25,732 nucleotides of DNA from JAWXUT01 sp044426075 (lineage in GTDB: Bacteria; Bacillota; Clostridia; Christensenellales; DTU072): the NCBI GenBank assembly GCA_044426075.1, contig JAWXUT010000012.1, forward strand, positions 1 to 25,732, read 5' to 3'. The stretch's first letter is position 1; each line of letters starts with the position of its first letter. Shown here in pieces: positions 1 through 8,112 of this stretch. The translations under genes and the position numbers were made by a program. The notes below the pieces were generated by a model. That model saw only the letters and a program-made list of their open reading frames with translations, searched no databases and was not told where the DNA came from.

Positions 1-50
1 GGATTGATGAGCATCTTTCAACAACACCAACAATCAAATTAACACAATTT

Positions 51-92
51 AAGCCTAATTGCAAACAAGTTCTGCTGTTAGGCTTTCTTTTT
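51..92 (+). terminator. Rho-independent terminator of an off-window upstream gene
   Basis: A perfect 8-bp stem (AAGCCTAA at 51-58 with TTAGGCTT at 78-85) is followed at once by a T-rich run at 84-92. This is the normal form of an intrinsic terminator reading rightwards. One forward frame entering from the left edge ends in TAA at 40-42, just before the hairpin, and could be the last codons of the gene it terminates; only 13 codons are visible, so that gene is not called. On the opposite strand the stem lacks a good T-run, so it is a poor terminator for the tRNA. Confidence 0.75.
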
Positions 93-155
93 AGAAGGGT
101 GTGAATTTTTGACATACTCGGTGTTTTTGTGAGTTTTTGCCCGTTTTTAGGGCTT

Positions 156-246
156 TGGCGGAGAGATGGGGATTTGAACCCCAGGTAGAGTTTTGCCCTA
201 CACACGATTTCCAATCGTGCTCCTTCGACCACTCGGACATCTCTCC
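156..246 (-). tRNA. tRNA-Ser (anticodon GGA)
   Basis: On the minus strand the sequence folds as a class II tRNA. The 7-bp acceptor stem GGAGAGA/TCTCTCC is followed by discriminator G and a genomically encoded CCA (159-156). The D-arm region contains the serine-typical TCCGAGTGGTC. The anticodon stem CACGA/TCGTG encloses loop TTGGAAA, giving anticodon GGA (210-212 on the plus strand). There is a long variable arm and the T-arm GGTTCAAATCC. The long variable arm and the anticodon agree on serine (UCC/UCU codons). Confidence 0.97.
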
Positions 247-285
247 ATATTTAAGTGGTGCGGTCTGTTTGTTGGACGCTTTATA

Positions 286-314
286 ATTATATATTGTTTT
301 TTGAGTTTTTGCAA
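286..314 (-). promoter_or_regulatory. Sigma-A-type promoter for tRNA-Ser
   Basis: Reading leftwards, a TTGCAA -35 box (314-309) and a consensus TATAAT -10 box (291-286) are separated by exactly 17 nt. The predicted transcription start lies near 279, about 33 nt before the mature tRNA 5' end at 246. The call rests on sequence match and spacing alone. Confidence 0.7.
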
Positions 315-484
315 ATGTTTTCACATATTTTTAAAATATTGTAGTTTTACGCGGTTGGTGGACATAGCGGTGGTGTTATATTTCGTAGGGTGGGAGCAGG
401 TGCAAAATTAGGTACAAAATGCGGAGTTTTTACATATACATAAAATTGGTAAATAACAAATTGAAACAATTTTTTAAAAACCTA
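315..484. other. Intergenic region between divergent promoters
   Basis: No coding region is supported here: the short frames crossing it lack ribosome binding sites and recognisable composition. It separates the leftward tRNA promoter from the rightward giant-gene promoter. The A/T-tract at about 468-480, directly upstream of the -35 box at 485, could serve as an UP element. Confidence 0.5.
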
Positions 485-513
485 TTGACTATGTTGCAAT
501 TTGGTGGTATTAT
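485..513 (+). promoter_or_regulatory. Strong sigma-A-type promoter for the giant surface-protein gene
   Basis: TTGACT (485-490) and TATTAT (508-513) are separated by exactly 17 nt, each one mismatch from consensus. The start of transcription is expected near 520, giving a leader of about 140 nt before the ATG at 660. It is the only strong promoter-like sequence found on the plus strand ahead of the surface-protein genes, so it may drive everything to 20825. Confidence 0.75.
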
Positions 514-659
514 ATATTTGTAACTATAATATAGTATTATACATATTATATATAAATAATATAGTGTTGTATAATATTTAAATAACAATTTTATTTGTTA
601 TAAAAGTGGGAATCGCGCAAAAAAGTTGTGTGATATAAGCGGATATGTAAGGGCAAGCA
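514..659 (+). promoter_or_regulatory. AT-rich 5' leader with direct repeat and ribosome binding site
   Basis: The leader holds an imperfect 16-bp direct repeat (526-541 and 556-571, 14 of 16 identical, offset 30 bp). The first copy is itself a palindrome, TATAATA-TAG-TATTATA. A weak 7-bp hairpin lies at 582-601 with loop TTTTAT. A Shine-Dalgarno AAGGG at 649-653 sits 6 nt before ATG 660. No known riboswitch class is recognised. The repeats lie just past the predicted start site, where a repressor could act, but AT-rich low complexity is an equally good explanation. Confidence 0.4.
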
Positions 660-3600
660 ATGAATAGAGGTTTAATTAAAAAAAGCCCAATATTTATGAT
701 TACAGCAGTTGTTTTAATGCTGATTTTCGTTGTGCTATTCGCTGTTTTTTCGGTTGATATTTCATTTATAGAAGATTCATTTGATACTGTGGCGGTTGCT
801 GATACTACATCTTCAACGCAAAAAACCACAGATATATCTGGGCTTGACTTGTCAAGTGATGATGTTGATTTAATAGATGTATATGGCGCAGTTGAGTCTG
901 GTACGATTATGTACAACAATGAGGTGAGTGGAACTGCAATTTCAACTGTAAGTGGTTTATATTCTTGGCTTATTGGTTATAGTGGAGATGCTTATTTAAC
1001 TTGTGACCTTACAATTGACCTTTCGTCAGATACTAGCTATGTAACATCTAAGCTAAAACAAATTACATCTTCTCAAACTTTTGATGGTAATGGTTATACT
1101 ATTACTTTTAATGTGTCTGCAGCAATATCGTACACAGTTACATATGCTGCAAATTATTATAGTTTTTTGATTGATTATTGTGAAGGTACTATAAAAAATC
1201 TTTCTGTTGAATACGTTAACACTGGAAGCGATTCATACGAGGTCCGTTTGATAAACAATGGAGCGGCGGGTACAACTGACCCAGGTTCTGCAGTGGGTTG
1301 CGTTGTAGGTAAGGCAAGCGGTGCTACAATAAGCAATGTAAATGTTGTTGTTTCTGAAAGCCTTGTAATTTATAATCAGAGAAGCATGAATACTATTGAT
1401 GGTGTATCAGCTTCCTATTACACTAGTACATCGAGGTCAGTTGGTGGTATTGCAGGTACACTTGCTAGTTGTGCAGTAAACAATTGCACAATTGATATTC
1501 AAGGTAGCATATATGCCGATTCATCTTCGGATACAGTTAACTATATTGGCAACAACTATGTCGGTGGTGTATGCGGATATTCATCGGGCACAACATTAAT
1601 TAGCAATTGTGCTGTAACGTTGGATACAGAAGCCTTGTATGGCAAACCAAGAAATGTATCTGGTGCTTCAGTTTATTTTGGTGGAGTTGTGGGATATTCA
1701 GCGGCATCAGTAAGCATCAGCAATATGATGCTAGGTTTAGCAACAACAATTTATAAGAGTGCAAATGCTAGCCCAGTAGTATATGCTGGCTATATTATAG
1801 GTTCAGGAACTACAAGTCTATCTGGCGCATATGTTTATATGTCTGAATCTACATATACAACTGCATTACAAAGCAGTTTGAGTGGTCTAACTACCTATCA
1901 ATTATATAATTATTCCGCACCAACGATAAACGTGACTGATGGTGACGCAGAATATTTTTATGATGATGACAGCATTTTTGATTCATTTTTAGTTTATAGT
2001 AGCGATGAAAGTAAGTTTATTACAAGCATAACACAAACTACAGATACTTCCAATTGGGCAAGATTTAGTTCAACTAGTGTTGATGGATATTATTATGGCA
2101 CATTTAGTATTGCAGATATAATTTATTATAACTCAGCATCTGAGGGCAGTTACAATAAAATTGAATATACTGTTTCTAGTTATGTTGAAATACTAAGTGG
2201 AGAAAAAACAGTTCATTTGTTTGACACAGCTATATTTCCTAGTGATTTAGCAGCAAGCGATGCTATTGTGGAAAACCTCAATTCTAGTGCTGATATTGAA
2301 TTATCTTTTGCCGAATATGGCACGGGAACAAAAACATATGCAACAACATATCCTACAGAAACTGGAACATACTATGTTTTAGCTGAAATATATTGTTATG
2401 GGGTACAAATAGCAACAACTGAGTTTGTTGTAGAATTTGTGGATATAGAGCAAAAAACCACTGAATTATCTTCCCTTGATTTATCAAGTAGCAGTGTCAG
2501 TTTAATAGATGTTTATGGTGCGGTTGAGTCTGGCACCGTTTCTAGCACATATAGCACGACATCAGGAGATACTGCAATTTCAACAGCTACTGAGTTGTCT
2601 AGCTTTTTAAATGGTATGGCATCAAATTATTCAACTGATTATTATTTAGCTAATAATATTTATGTTGATTTAAGCACTTGGGCAAATGCCACCGATTATA
2701 CTGCATATTCTGGCACTTTTGACGGTAATGGATATTCAATTATATATTATTGTGATAGTGATATAACGTTAGATGTCGGTTCTTATTATTATGCAAGTTT
2801 ATTTATTAAGAATCTTACGGGTACAGTTAAAAATTTGAACATTGTTTATACTACTACATCAACTAGCGATATTACATATATATTCAATGGCACAGGAACT
2901 CAATATCCATCAATTTGGGGCGGAGTTGCAGGTGCTGTTGTTAGTGCTGGAACCATCAACAATGTTAGTGTTACAATAACAGAAAACGTTACAATTGATT
3001 TTACTGGTTGCACCAAAGGTGCTATTGCAGGTGGCATAGCGGGTAACAATTTTGGCACAATATCCAATTCAACTTCATATATATATGGTACGCTATGTGC
3101 AAGCAATGATGATGTTGGGGCTGTTGCTGGTGGCATAAGTGGTAGAACAAATAGCGGAAAATTTTACAACAACGCAGTTGTGCTATCTTCTGGAGCGCTT
3201 GAGGTTCAAGTTGCATCAGGATTGTATGGTTTAATTGGTACAGTTGTTGGTGACACTCCAGCTGCAGCAACAGCAGCCACTGTTGGCAATATAATAATAG
3301 ACGCACCAAGTGATTTTTATACAGCATCAAGCACTGGAACAACATATGTGGGTTTAATTGGTTCGGGTTATGCTATATTAAAAGGAACAGGTTACACGGG
3401 TACCTATATAAGTAGCGATTACAATATATATATGTTGCAACAAACCACTACAAATACGGATATTAAGACAACAGGCATAAGTGAAAGTTATATAAACTTA
3501 TACAACTATTCTACCCCAACAAGTATAAATGTTAATGGTGTTAGCACAGTTGTTGACGGCGATAGTGGCGTATTTGCTTCATTTACTATTGTGTCAGATG

Positions 3601-6600
3601 ATGAAAATCTTTATGTTATAAATCAAACAAATGGTACGTGGGACCGTTTTAGCGGAGCAAACTTCTTTTATGGTTATTCTGGCACATTTAGTATTGCAGA
3701 CATTATAAGTGGAGTTACTATTTCATATGAGTTTATAGGGGTTGATACTGCGGTTGTAACACCAAATAAAAATGATTATGACAAAACTGTTGATATTTAT
3801 AAAATAGCAAGCCGAGCAGTATTTACATTAAGTGATATGATTAGCGATGCTAGTGTTATTGCAAGTATAAATGAATATTGTGAGTTTACTGTGTTATATA
3901 CTGGCATTAACGGAACAGATTATGATCAATCAGAATATGCCCCATCAATTGAAGGCACATATGAAGTTTATTGCGAAGTAACATACAACGGGACAACAAT
4001 TGTTTCTGAAACTTACTCAATGGAAGTAAATTTAAGAACTGGAGCAAAAACCACAGATTTACCTTCCCTTGACTTATCAAGTAGCAGTGTCAGTTTAATA
4101 GATGTTTATGGCGCGGTTGAGTCCGGCACGATTTCAAGCAGTTATGATGCATCAGCAACAACTGGGGGCACACCGATTTCAAGTGTTTCTGAGTTATACA
4201 CTTATCTTGCAGGCGATGCAAAAACCACAAATGGTTATCTTACACAAAACATTTATGTAGATTTATCTAGTTTTACTTCTAGTGGATACAATGATGATTT
4301 AAGATCGCTAGGTTCTTCTACTAATACATCTGTTGTGTTTGATGGCGCTGGATATTCTATAATATTTTACGCAAGTTCAAATGTTAGTATATCAGATATT
4401 ATAACAGACACTCTAACTAGAACGAGCTTTTTAATACACAATGTTTATGGTACTGTGCAAAATTTAAGTGTTATATATGGCACAACCTCAACTTCAAACG
4501 TAACATATACTATAGCAAATACAAATTCATCAACTAGTGCAAATCTACAATGGGGTGGCATAACTGCGTATCTTACTGGCACAATTAATAATGTTTATGT
4601 TGAGGTGTCAGAAAATGTAACAATTCAAGTTGCAAAAAGCACAGCTACATCTGGCGTCTATGCTATAGGCGGTATAGTTGGATCTAGTGCTGGCAAAGTA
4701 ACTAATTCAACAGTAAATATTCAAGGAACCATTACTACAAGCACTGCAGCAAAACAAACATATATGGGTGGTATTAATGGCGAATACTCTAGTGGCTCAT
4801 CTACTAATAACTGTGCAGTTGTAATGCAAGAATATGCGTTTGTTAGCAATGCTACTACAACTTCATGGATTGGTGCGATAGTTAGTAACTGCACTTCTAC
4901 AAGTAGTTCATCGCTAGGCAACATTATTTTAGATGTACCTAATAGTTTTTATAGTTCTATAAGCGCTACAAATTATGTAGGGTTGATTTCATCTGGCAAA
5001 AGTGGAACAGGTACAGCGACACCAACTGTTTCGGCTTTGTATTTATTGCAAGTAAATGGTTTAAGCAGTTATGGCGCAACAATAACTGCTACAACAGATT
5101 TATCAAGCAAAACCGTAACACCAAGCGTTGCACTATCTGAAAAGAGTGATACAACTAATACAGATTTAGTATCCATAACATATAGCACAAGTGCGGTTGG
5201 CGATAGCTTTACAATTGCATTGACGGATGAGGCAATTGAGGCGGGATATTTACTTGTTGGAGTTTCACAAACAGACACATTTAATAGATTTAATGGTGCG
5301 ACAATAGCTTATTCATATACTGGCACATTCTCTGTTAGTGATGTTAAAAATGGAATGAGCATTTCTGTTGATGTAGTAGCAATAAGCACGCCTACATCTA
5401 GTACAGATGATTATGATAAAACAGTTACAGATAAAATTACTAGTGAAGCAGAATTTAATTTTAATGATGTAATCGAAAGCAATGATTTTAAAGCTGTATT
5501 AGATAAATACTATACATTAAGTGTGCAATATTCGGGCACAAATGCAGTGCCTACAACAGTTGGTACATATGAAGTTTATTGTGAAATAAGCTACAATAAC
5601 ATTACTTTGGTATCAGAAACTTACACTTTAGAGATTATTGAAGACCCAGCACAAAAAACAACAGATTTAACTTCCCTCGATTTGTCAAGTGATGATGTTG
5701 ATTTAATAGATGTATATGGTGCGGTTGAGTCTGGCACGGTTTCTAGTGATTACACCGCTAGCGGCACACCGATTTCAACTGTTTCTGGGTTATATTCATA
5801 TTTAAATAGCACACAATCACAAAATGCGTATTTAAAAAACAATATTTATGTAGATTTAGCAACATATTCAACAGTTTGTAGCGCTAGCACTGTAAGAACA
5901 TTAACTGCAACATTAGACGGAGCAGGTTATAGCATAATTTTTTACGCAAGTGAAAGTATTGAAATAACAGAATCTAGTTCTCAAACTAATATAAGTTTTT
6001 TAATTAATAGTGTAGAAGGAACTGTTAAAAACTTAACTGTAGTTTATGCAACAACAGCAGTAGATGACGTTACTTATACTATGTATAAAAATAGTACTAG
6101 CAAAATAACATTTGGTGGTTTAACGGGAGTAAACTCTGGCACAATTGATAACGTTAATGTTGTAATTGCAGAAGGTGTTACTATTATTGCTAAAAGTAAT
6201 GGGCAAACAGAAACTGGCGGTATAATTGGCAACAATTATGGTGGAGCTATTTCAAACTCAACAGCTGAAATTTATGGTTCATTGGGTGTAACAACTACTT
6301 CAAGCTATGCGTCTGCTATAGGTGGCATTATAGGAAGATATGCGCAATCCGCAGCTTCAATTGATAACTGCGCGGTTGTATTAGAAGAAAATTCATTGAT
6401 TGTTACTGCTTCATTATCAGCCTTTATTGGCGCAGTGTTTGGTGATGTAAATTCCGGTGCAGCTAACAAGTCAATATCTAATATTTATTTAAATGTGCCA
6501 AATGATGATTATTATAATTCTAGCGCAACAACAACAAAAAGTGGGTTGATTGCATCGGGCTATGTGGGATATTCTACGTCAACAACATCAAGTGTTAGTG

Positions 6601-8012
6601 TAACGGGTAAGCTAGCTCTATTGAATGGCACGGCTACAACTTATGGTGTTACTACAACTTCGTCAGATCTAACAATTTATGATTTATCAGATTATGATAT
6701 ATCAGAAATAAGCGTTACTGGTGGCAGTGTGACATATGATAGTAGCAATGGAATTTTTGGTTCATTTACTGTTGGATTAAGTAGCGATAGTGGTGATAAT
6801 ATAATAATGACAGCTATTGAGCAAACTAATGGCAGTTGGGAAAGGTTTGCGGATATCACAGAATATTACACTGCCTATACGGGCAAATTTAGCCTTGCAG
6901 ATATAATTTATTATAACACTTCTGCAACCAGCAAGACTAATCTTGCATACACTATTACTAGTGTAGAAATAAATGCTGCGGTTAGTGAGGGCTATGATAA
7001 GTATATTTTAACTTCAAATTCAGCAGATGAAGCAGAATTCACTGTGGCAGATGATATATTAGCAAGCTCTACAACTGACACTGTTTTAGAAAACCTTAAC
7101 AGCCGTTTTGTAATTACTTATAATGGGTCGGAAACAGTGCCAACAACAGCGGGAGAGTATGTTGTTAAATGCGCATTGATTTATAATGATGTAGAGATGT
7201 ATTCAACTACATACAAACTAGTAATTACAAATGCTGCAGCCATTACTGTTGGGCTAGAAAGCGAGCAATCTGCAGAGCAAAAATATGGTTCTGATGTGCC
7301 AAAATTTAAGGTGTATTTGGTAGATGGTTATTTGCTTACTGATGACGCGTTTGAAGATATTGAATTTACCATAACATATAATGCTGACGATAGCGAACTT
7401 ACAAATGGCACCAATGTTGGTTCATATACAATAACTATTAGTGATATCAGCGATTCTAATAAGAGTTATAGTATTACAATTAGCAATACAACTACTGCTA
7501 ATTTGAATATTATTGCAGCAGATATAGTTTACACCACACCAACACTAGAATTAACATATGGTGAAGATATTGCAACTATATTAAATGATTATAATTATAT
7601 AAGTTATAGCTTTACTGGTTCAGAAAATAGCGAAGACTTAACTGGCACATTTACATTAACTAGTGGTGTTGCATATCCAACTACAGTAAATGGTTCGGGC
7701 GACTACAACTTTACATTTGAATTAAGCGATGATTATATAGGCAATTATAATGGCTTCGAAGATAATATTATTGCAGTAAGTGTTACAATTAACAAAGCAG
7801 ATATAGTTTACACAGAAACCCCAACACTAGAATTAACATATGGTGAAGATATTGCAACTATATTAAATAATTACATAATTTATAGCTTTAGTGGTTCAGA
7901 AAATAGCGATGTGTTAAAGGGCGAATTTAGCATAATTTCCGAGGGGGGGGGGTGCCTACCCAACCACAGTAGCGGAGTCGGGCTCATACAACTTTATATT
8001 TATATTAAGTGA
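660..8012 (+). CDS. Giant GLUG/MBG repeat surface protein, N-terminal part (frameshifted)
   Basis: This is the upstream part of a giant exported repeat protein; 2450 aa are readable before a frameshift. The short basic N-terminus (NRGLIKK) is followed by one hydrophobic segment (about residues 11-32), a signal peptide or uncleaved anchor; AVA at 45-47 is a possible late cleavage site. Four tandem modules start at residues 54, 598, 1129 and 1665. Each holds an invariant LIDVYGAVESGT header, an F/LDG-GY-I motif, GLUG-like GGI-G-x-GTI-N turns typical of right-handed beta-helices, and a closing Ig-like domain with GTYEVYCE-type strands. From about residue 2192 MBG-like domains (YG-D turns) begin. 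The frame enters a G10 tract at 7943-7952; the last 19 residues match nothing in the paralogous repeats and are out of frame. Start ATG 660 has AAGGG at 6 nt. Probable role: adhesin or matrix stalk (inference from architecture). Confidence 0.9.
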   Translation: MNRGLIKKSPIFMITAVVLMLIFVVLFAVFSVDISFIEDSFDTVAVADTTSSTQKTTDISGLDLSSDDVDLIDVYGAVESGTIMYNNEVSGTAISTVSGLYSWLIGYSGDAYLTCDLTIDLSSDTSYVTSKLKQITSSQTFDGNGYTITFNVSAAISYTVTYAANYYSFLIDYCEGTIKNLSVEYVNTGSDSYEVRLINNGAAGTTDPGSAVGCVVGKASGATISNVNVVVSESLVIYNQRSMNTIDGVSASYYTSTSRSVGGIAGTLASCAVNNCTIDIQGSIYADSSSDTVNYIGNNYVGGVCGYSSGTTLISNCAVTLDTEALYGKPRNVSGASVYFGGVVGYSAASVSISNMMLGLATTIYKSANASPVVYAGYIIGSGTTSLSGAYVYMSESTYTTALQSSLSGLTTYQLYNYSAPTINVTDGDAEYFYDDDSIFDSFLVYSSDESKFITSITQTTDTSNWARFSSTSVDGYYYGTFSIADIIYYNSASEGSYNKIEYTVSSYVEILSGEKTVHLFDTAIFPSDLAASDAIVENLNSSADIELSFAEYGTGTKTYATTYPTETGTYYVLAEIYCYGVQIATTEFVVEFVDIEQKTTELSSLDLSSSSVSLIDVYGAVESGTVSSTYSTTSGDTAISTATELSSFLNGMASNYSTDYYLANNIYVDLSTWANATDYTAYSGTFDGNGYSIIYYCDSDITLDVGSYYYASLFIKNLTGTVKNLNIVYTTTSTSDITYIFNGTGTQYPSIWGGVAGAVVSAGTINNVSVTITENVTIDFTGCTKGAIAGGIAGNNFGTISNSTSYIYGTLCASNDDVGAVAGGISGRTNSGKFYNNAVVLSSGALEVQVASGLYGLIGTVVGDTPAAATAATVGNIIIDAPSDFYTASSTGTTYVGLIGSGYAILKGTGYTGTYISSDYNIYMLQQTTTNTDIKTTGISESYINLYNYSTPTSINVNGVSTVVDGDSGVFASFTIVSDDENLYVINQTNGTWDRFSGANFFYGYSGTFSIADIISGVTISYEFIGVDTAVVTPNKNDYDKTVDIYKIASRAVFTLSDMISDASVIASINEYCEFTVLYTGINGTDYDQSEYAPSIEGTYEVYCEVTYNGTTIVSETYSMEVNLRTGAKTTDLPSLDLSSSSVSLIDVYGAVESGTISSSYDASATTGGTPISSVSELYTYLAGDAKTTNGYLTQNIYVDLSSFTSSGYNDDLRSLGSSTNTSVVFDGAGYSIIFYASSNVSISDIITDTLTRTSFLIHNVYGTVQNLSVIYGTTSTSNVTYTIANTNSSTSANLQWGGITAYLTGTINNVYVEVSENVTIQVAKSTATSGVYAIGGIVGSSAGKVTNSTVNIQGTITTSTAAKQTYMGGINGEYSSGSSTNNCAVVMQEYAFVSNATTTSWIGAIVSNCTSTSSSSLGNIILDVPNSFYSSISATNYVGLISSGKSGTGTATPTVSALYLLQVNGLSSYGATITATTDLSSKTVTPSVALSEKSDTTNTDLVSITYSTSAVGDSFTIALTDEAIEAGYLLVGVSQTDTFNRFNGATIAYSYTGTFSVSDVKNGMSISVDVVAISTPTSSTDDYDKTVTDKITSEAEFNFNDVIESNDFKAVLDKYYTLSVQYSGTNAVPTTVGTYEVYCEISYNNITLVSETYTLEIIEDPAQKTTDLTSLDLSSDDVDLIDVYGAVESGTVSSDYTASGTPISTVSGLYSYLNSTQSQNAYLKNNIYVDLATYSTVCSASTVRTLTATLDGAGYSIIFYASESIEITESSSQTNISFLINSVEGTVKNLTVVYATTAVDDVTYTMYKNSTSKITFGGLTGVNSGTIDNVNVVIAEGVTIIAKSNGQTETGGIIGNNYGGAISNSTAEIYGSLGVTTTSSYASAIGGIIGRYAQSAASIDNCAVVLEENSLIVTASLSAFIGAVFGDVNSGAANKSISNIYLNVPNDDYYNSSATTTKSGLIASGYVGYSTSTTSSVSVTGKLALLNGTATTYGVTTTSSDLTIYDLSDYDISEISVTGGSVTYDSSNGIFGSFTVGLSSDSGDNIIMTAIEQTNGSWERFADITEYYTAYTGKFSLADIIYYNTSATSKTNLAYTITSVEINAAVSEGYDKYILTSNSADEAEFTVADDILASSTTDTVLENLNSRFVITYNGSETVPTTAGEYVVKCALIYNDVEMYSTTYKLVITNAAAITVGLESEQSAEQKYGSDVPKFKVYLVDGYLLTDDAFEDIEFTITYNADDSELTNGTNVGSYTITISDISDSNKSYSITISNTTTANLNIIAADIVYTTPTLELTYGEDIATILNDYNYISYSFTGSENSEDLTGTFTLTSGVAYPTTVNGSGDYNFTFELSDDYIGNYNGFEDNIIAVSVTINKADIVYTETPTLELTYGEDIATILNNYIIYSFSGSENSDVLKGEFSIISEGGGCLPNHSSGVGLIQLYIYIK
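819..2450 (+). repeat. Module 1 of the giant protein (header, beta-helix, Ig-like)
   Basis: Residues 54-597. The header is of the SSDDVDLIDVYG type. A DGNGYTI motif is at about residue 142. GLUG-like turns beginning GGIAG, GGVCG and GGVVG span about 260-360, with a Cys in the ISNCAV strand. A closing Ig-like domain ends with a GTYYVLAEIYCYG strand near residue 570. The module is 1632 bp long. Confidence 0.8.
2451..4043 (+). repeat. Module 2 of the giant protein
   Basis: Residues 598-1128. The header is of the SSSSVSLIDVYG type. DGNGYSI is near residue 687 and GLUG-like turns GGVAG, GGIAG-NFGTISNST and GGISG follow. The Cys seen in the NCAV strand of the other modules is Asn here (NNAVVL). 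The closing Ig-like strand GTYEVYCEVTYNG is near residue 1099. Confidence 0.8.
4044..5651 (+). repeat. Module 3 of the giant protein
   Basis: Residues 1129-1664. The header is the same SSSSVSLIDVYG type as module 2. DGAGYSIIFYA is near residue 1227 and GLUG-like GGIVG-SAGKVTNST and GGING follow. The NNCAVV strand is present. The closing Ig-like strand GTYEVYCEISYNN is near residue 1636. Confidence 0.8.
5652..7237 (+). repeat. Module 4 of the giant protein
   Basis: Residues 1665 to about 2192. The header returns to the SSDDVDLIDVYG type of module 1. DGAGYSIIFYA is near residue 1752 and GLUG-like GGLTG-NSGTIDNV, GGIIG-NYGGAISNST and GGIIG follow. The DNCAVVL strand is present. The closing Ig-like strand has VKCALIYND in place of VYCE--YN. 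MBG-like domains follow directly. Confidence 0.8.
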
Positions 8013-8112
8013 AGATTATATATACAATTATAATGGTTTTGATAGTGATAGTAGCGATGAAATTATAGATAATATTATTGCAGTAAGTGTTACAATTAAC
8101 AAAGCAAGTTTA
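7518..8112 (+). repeat. Tandem MBG-like Ig domain repeats spanning the frameshift
   Basis: Two near-identical segments begin with ADIVYT at 7518 and 7797 (279 bp apart), and a third, diverged start (ASLVYI) lies at 8104. They share the block PTLELTYGEDIATILN and the run IIAVSVTINKA. After the G-tract the alignment to the first copy continues only in the +1 frame: YPTTV, SYNF, LSEDYI-NYNGF and IIAVSVTINKA all reappear. The family is best described as MBG/YGX-type bacterial Ig-like domains, an assignment from pattern rather than from a search. Confidence 0.75.
7943..7952 (+). other. G10 homopolymer frameshift site
   Basis: Ten consecutive G residues follow TCCGA. The upstream frame reads through them and stops at 8010-8012. 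The downstream frame is open only from 7936 (TAA at 7933-7935), so the shift must lie between 7936 and 8012. Homology to the preceding repeat puts it at the tract. With nine G the codons read Ser-Glu-Gly-Gly-Gly-Ala-Tyr-Pro-Thr-Thr and the whole of 660-19023 becomes one frame of 6121 codons including the stop. Either a phase-variable tract or a homopolymer sequencing error would explain it. Confidence 0.85.

Noticed and set aside
139..153. Small GCCC/GGGC hairpin just past the tRNA 3' end
   Set aside because: Only 4 bp and no T-run on the minus strand, so not a supported tRNA terminator.
193..411. Open frame across the tRNA and intergenic region
   Set aside because: It reads antisense through the tRNA, has no ribosome binding site and no protein-like composition.
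2900..3345. Long minus-strand frames inside the giant gene here and at other places
   Set aside because: Shadows of the Ser/Thr/Gly-rich repeats on the coding strand; no ribosome binding sites and no recognisable domains.
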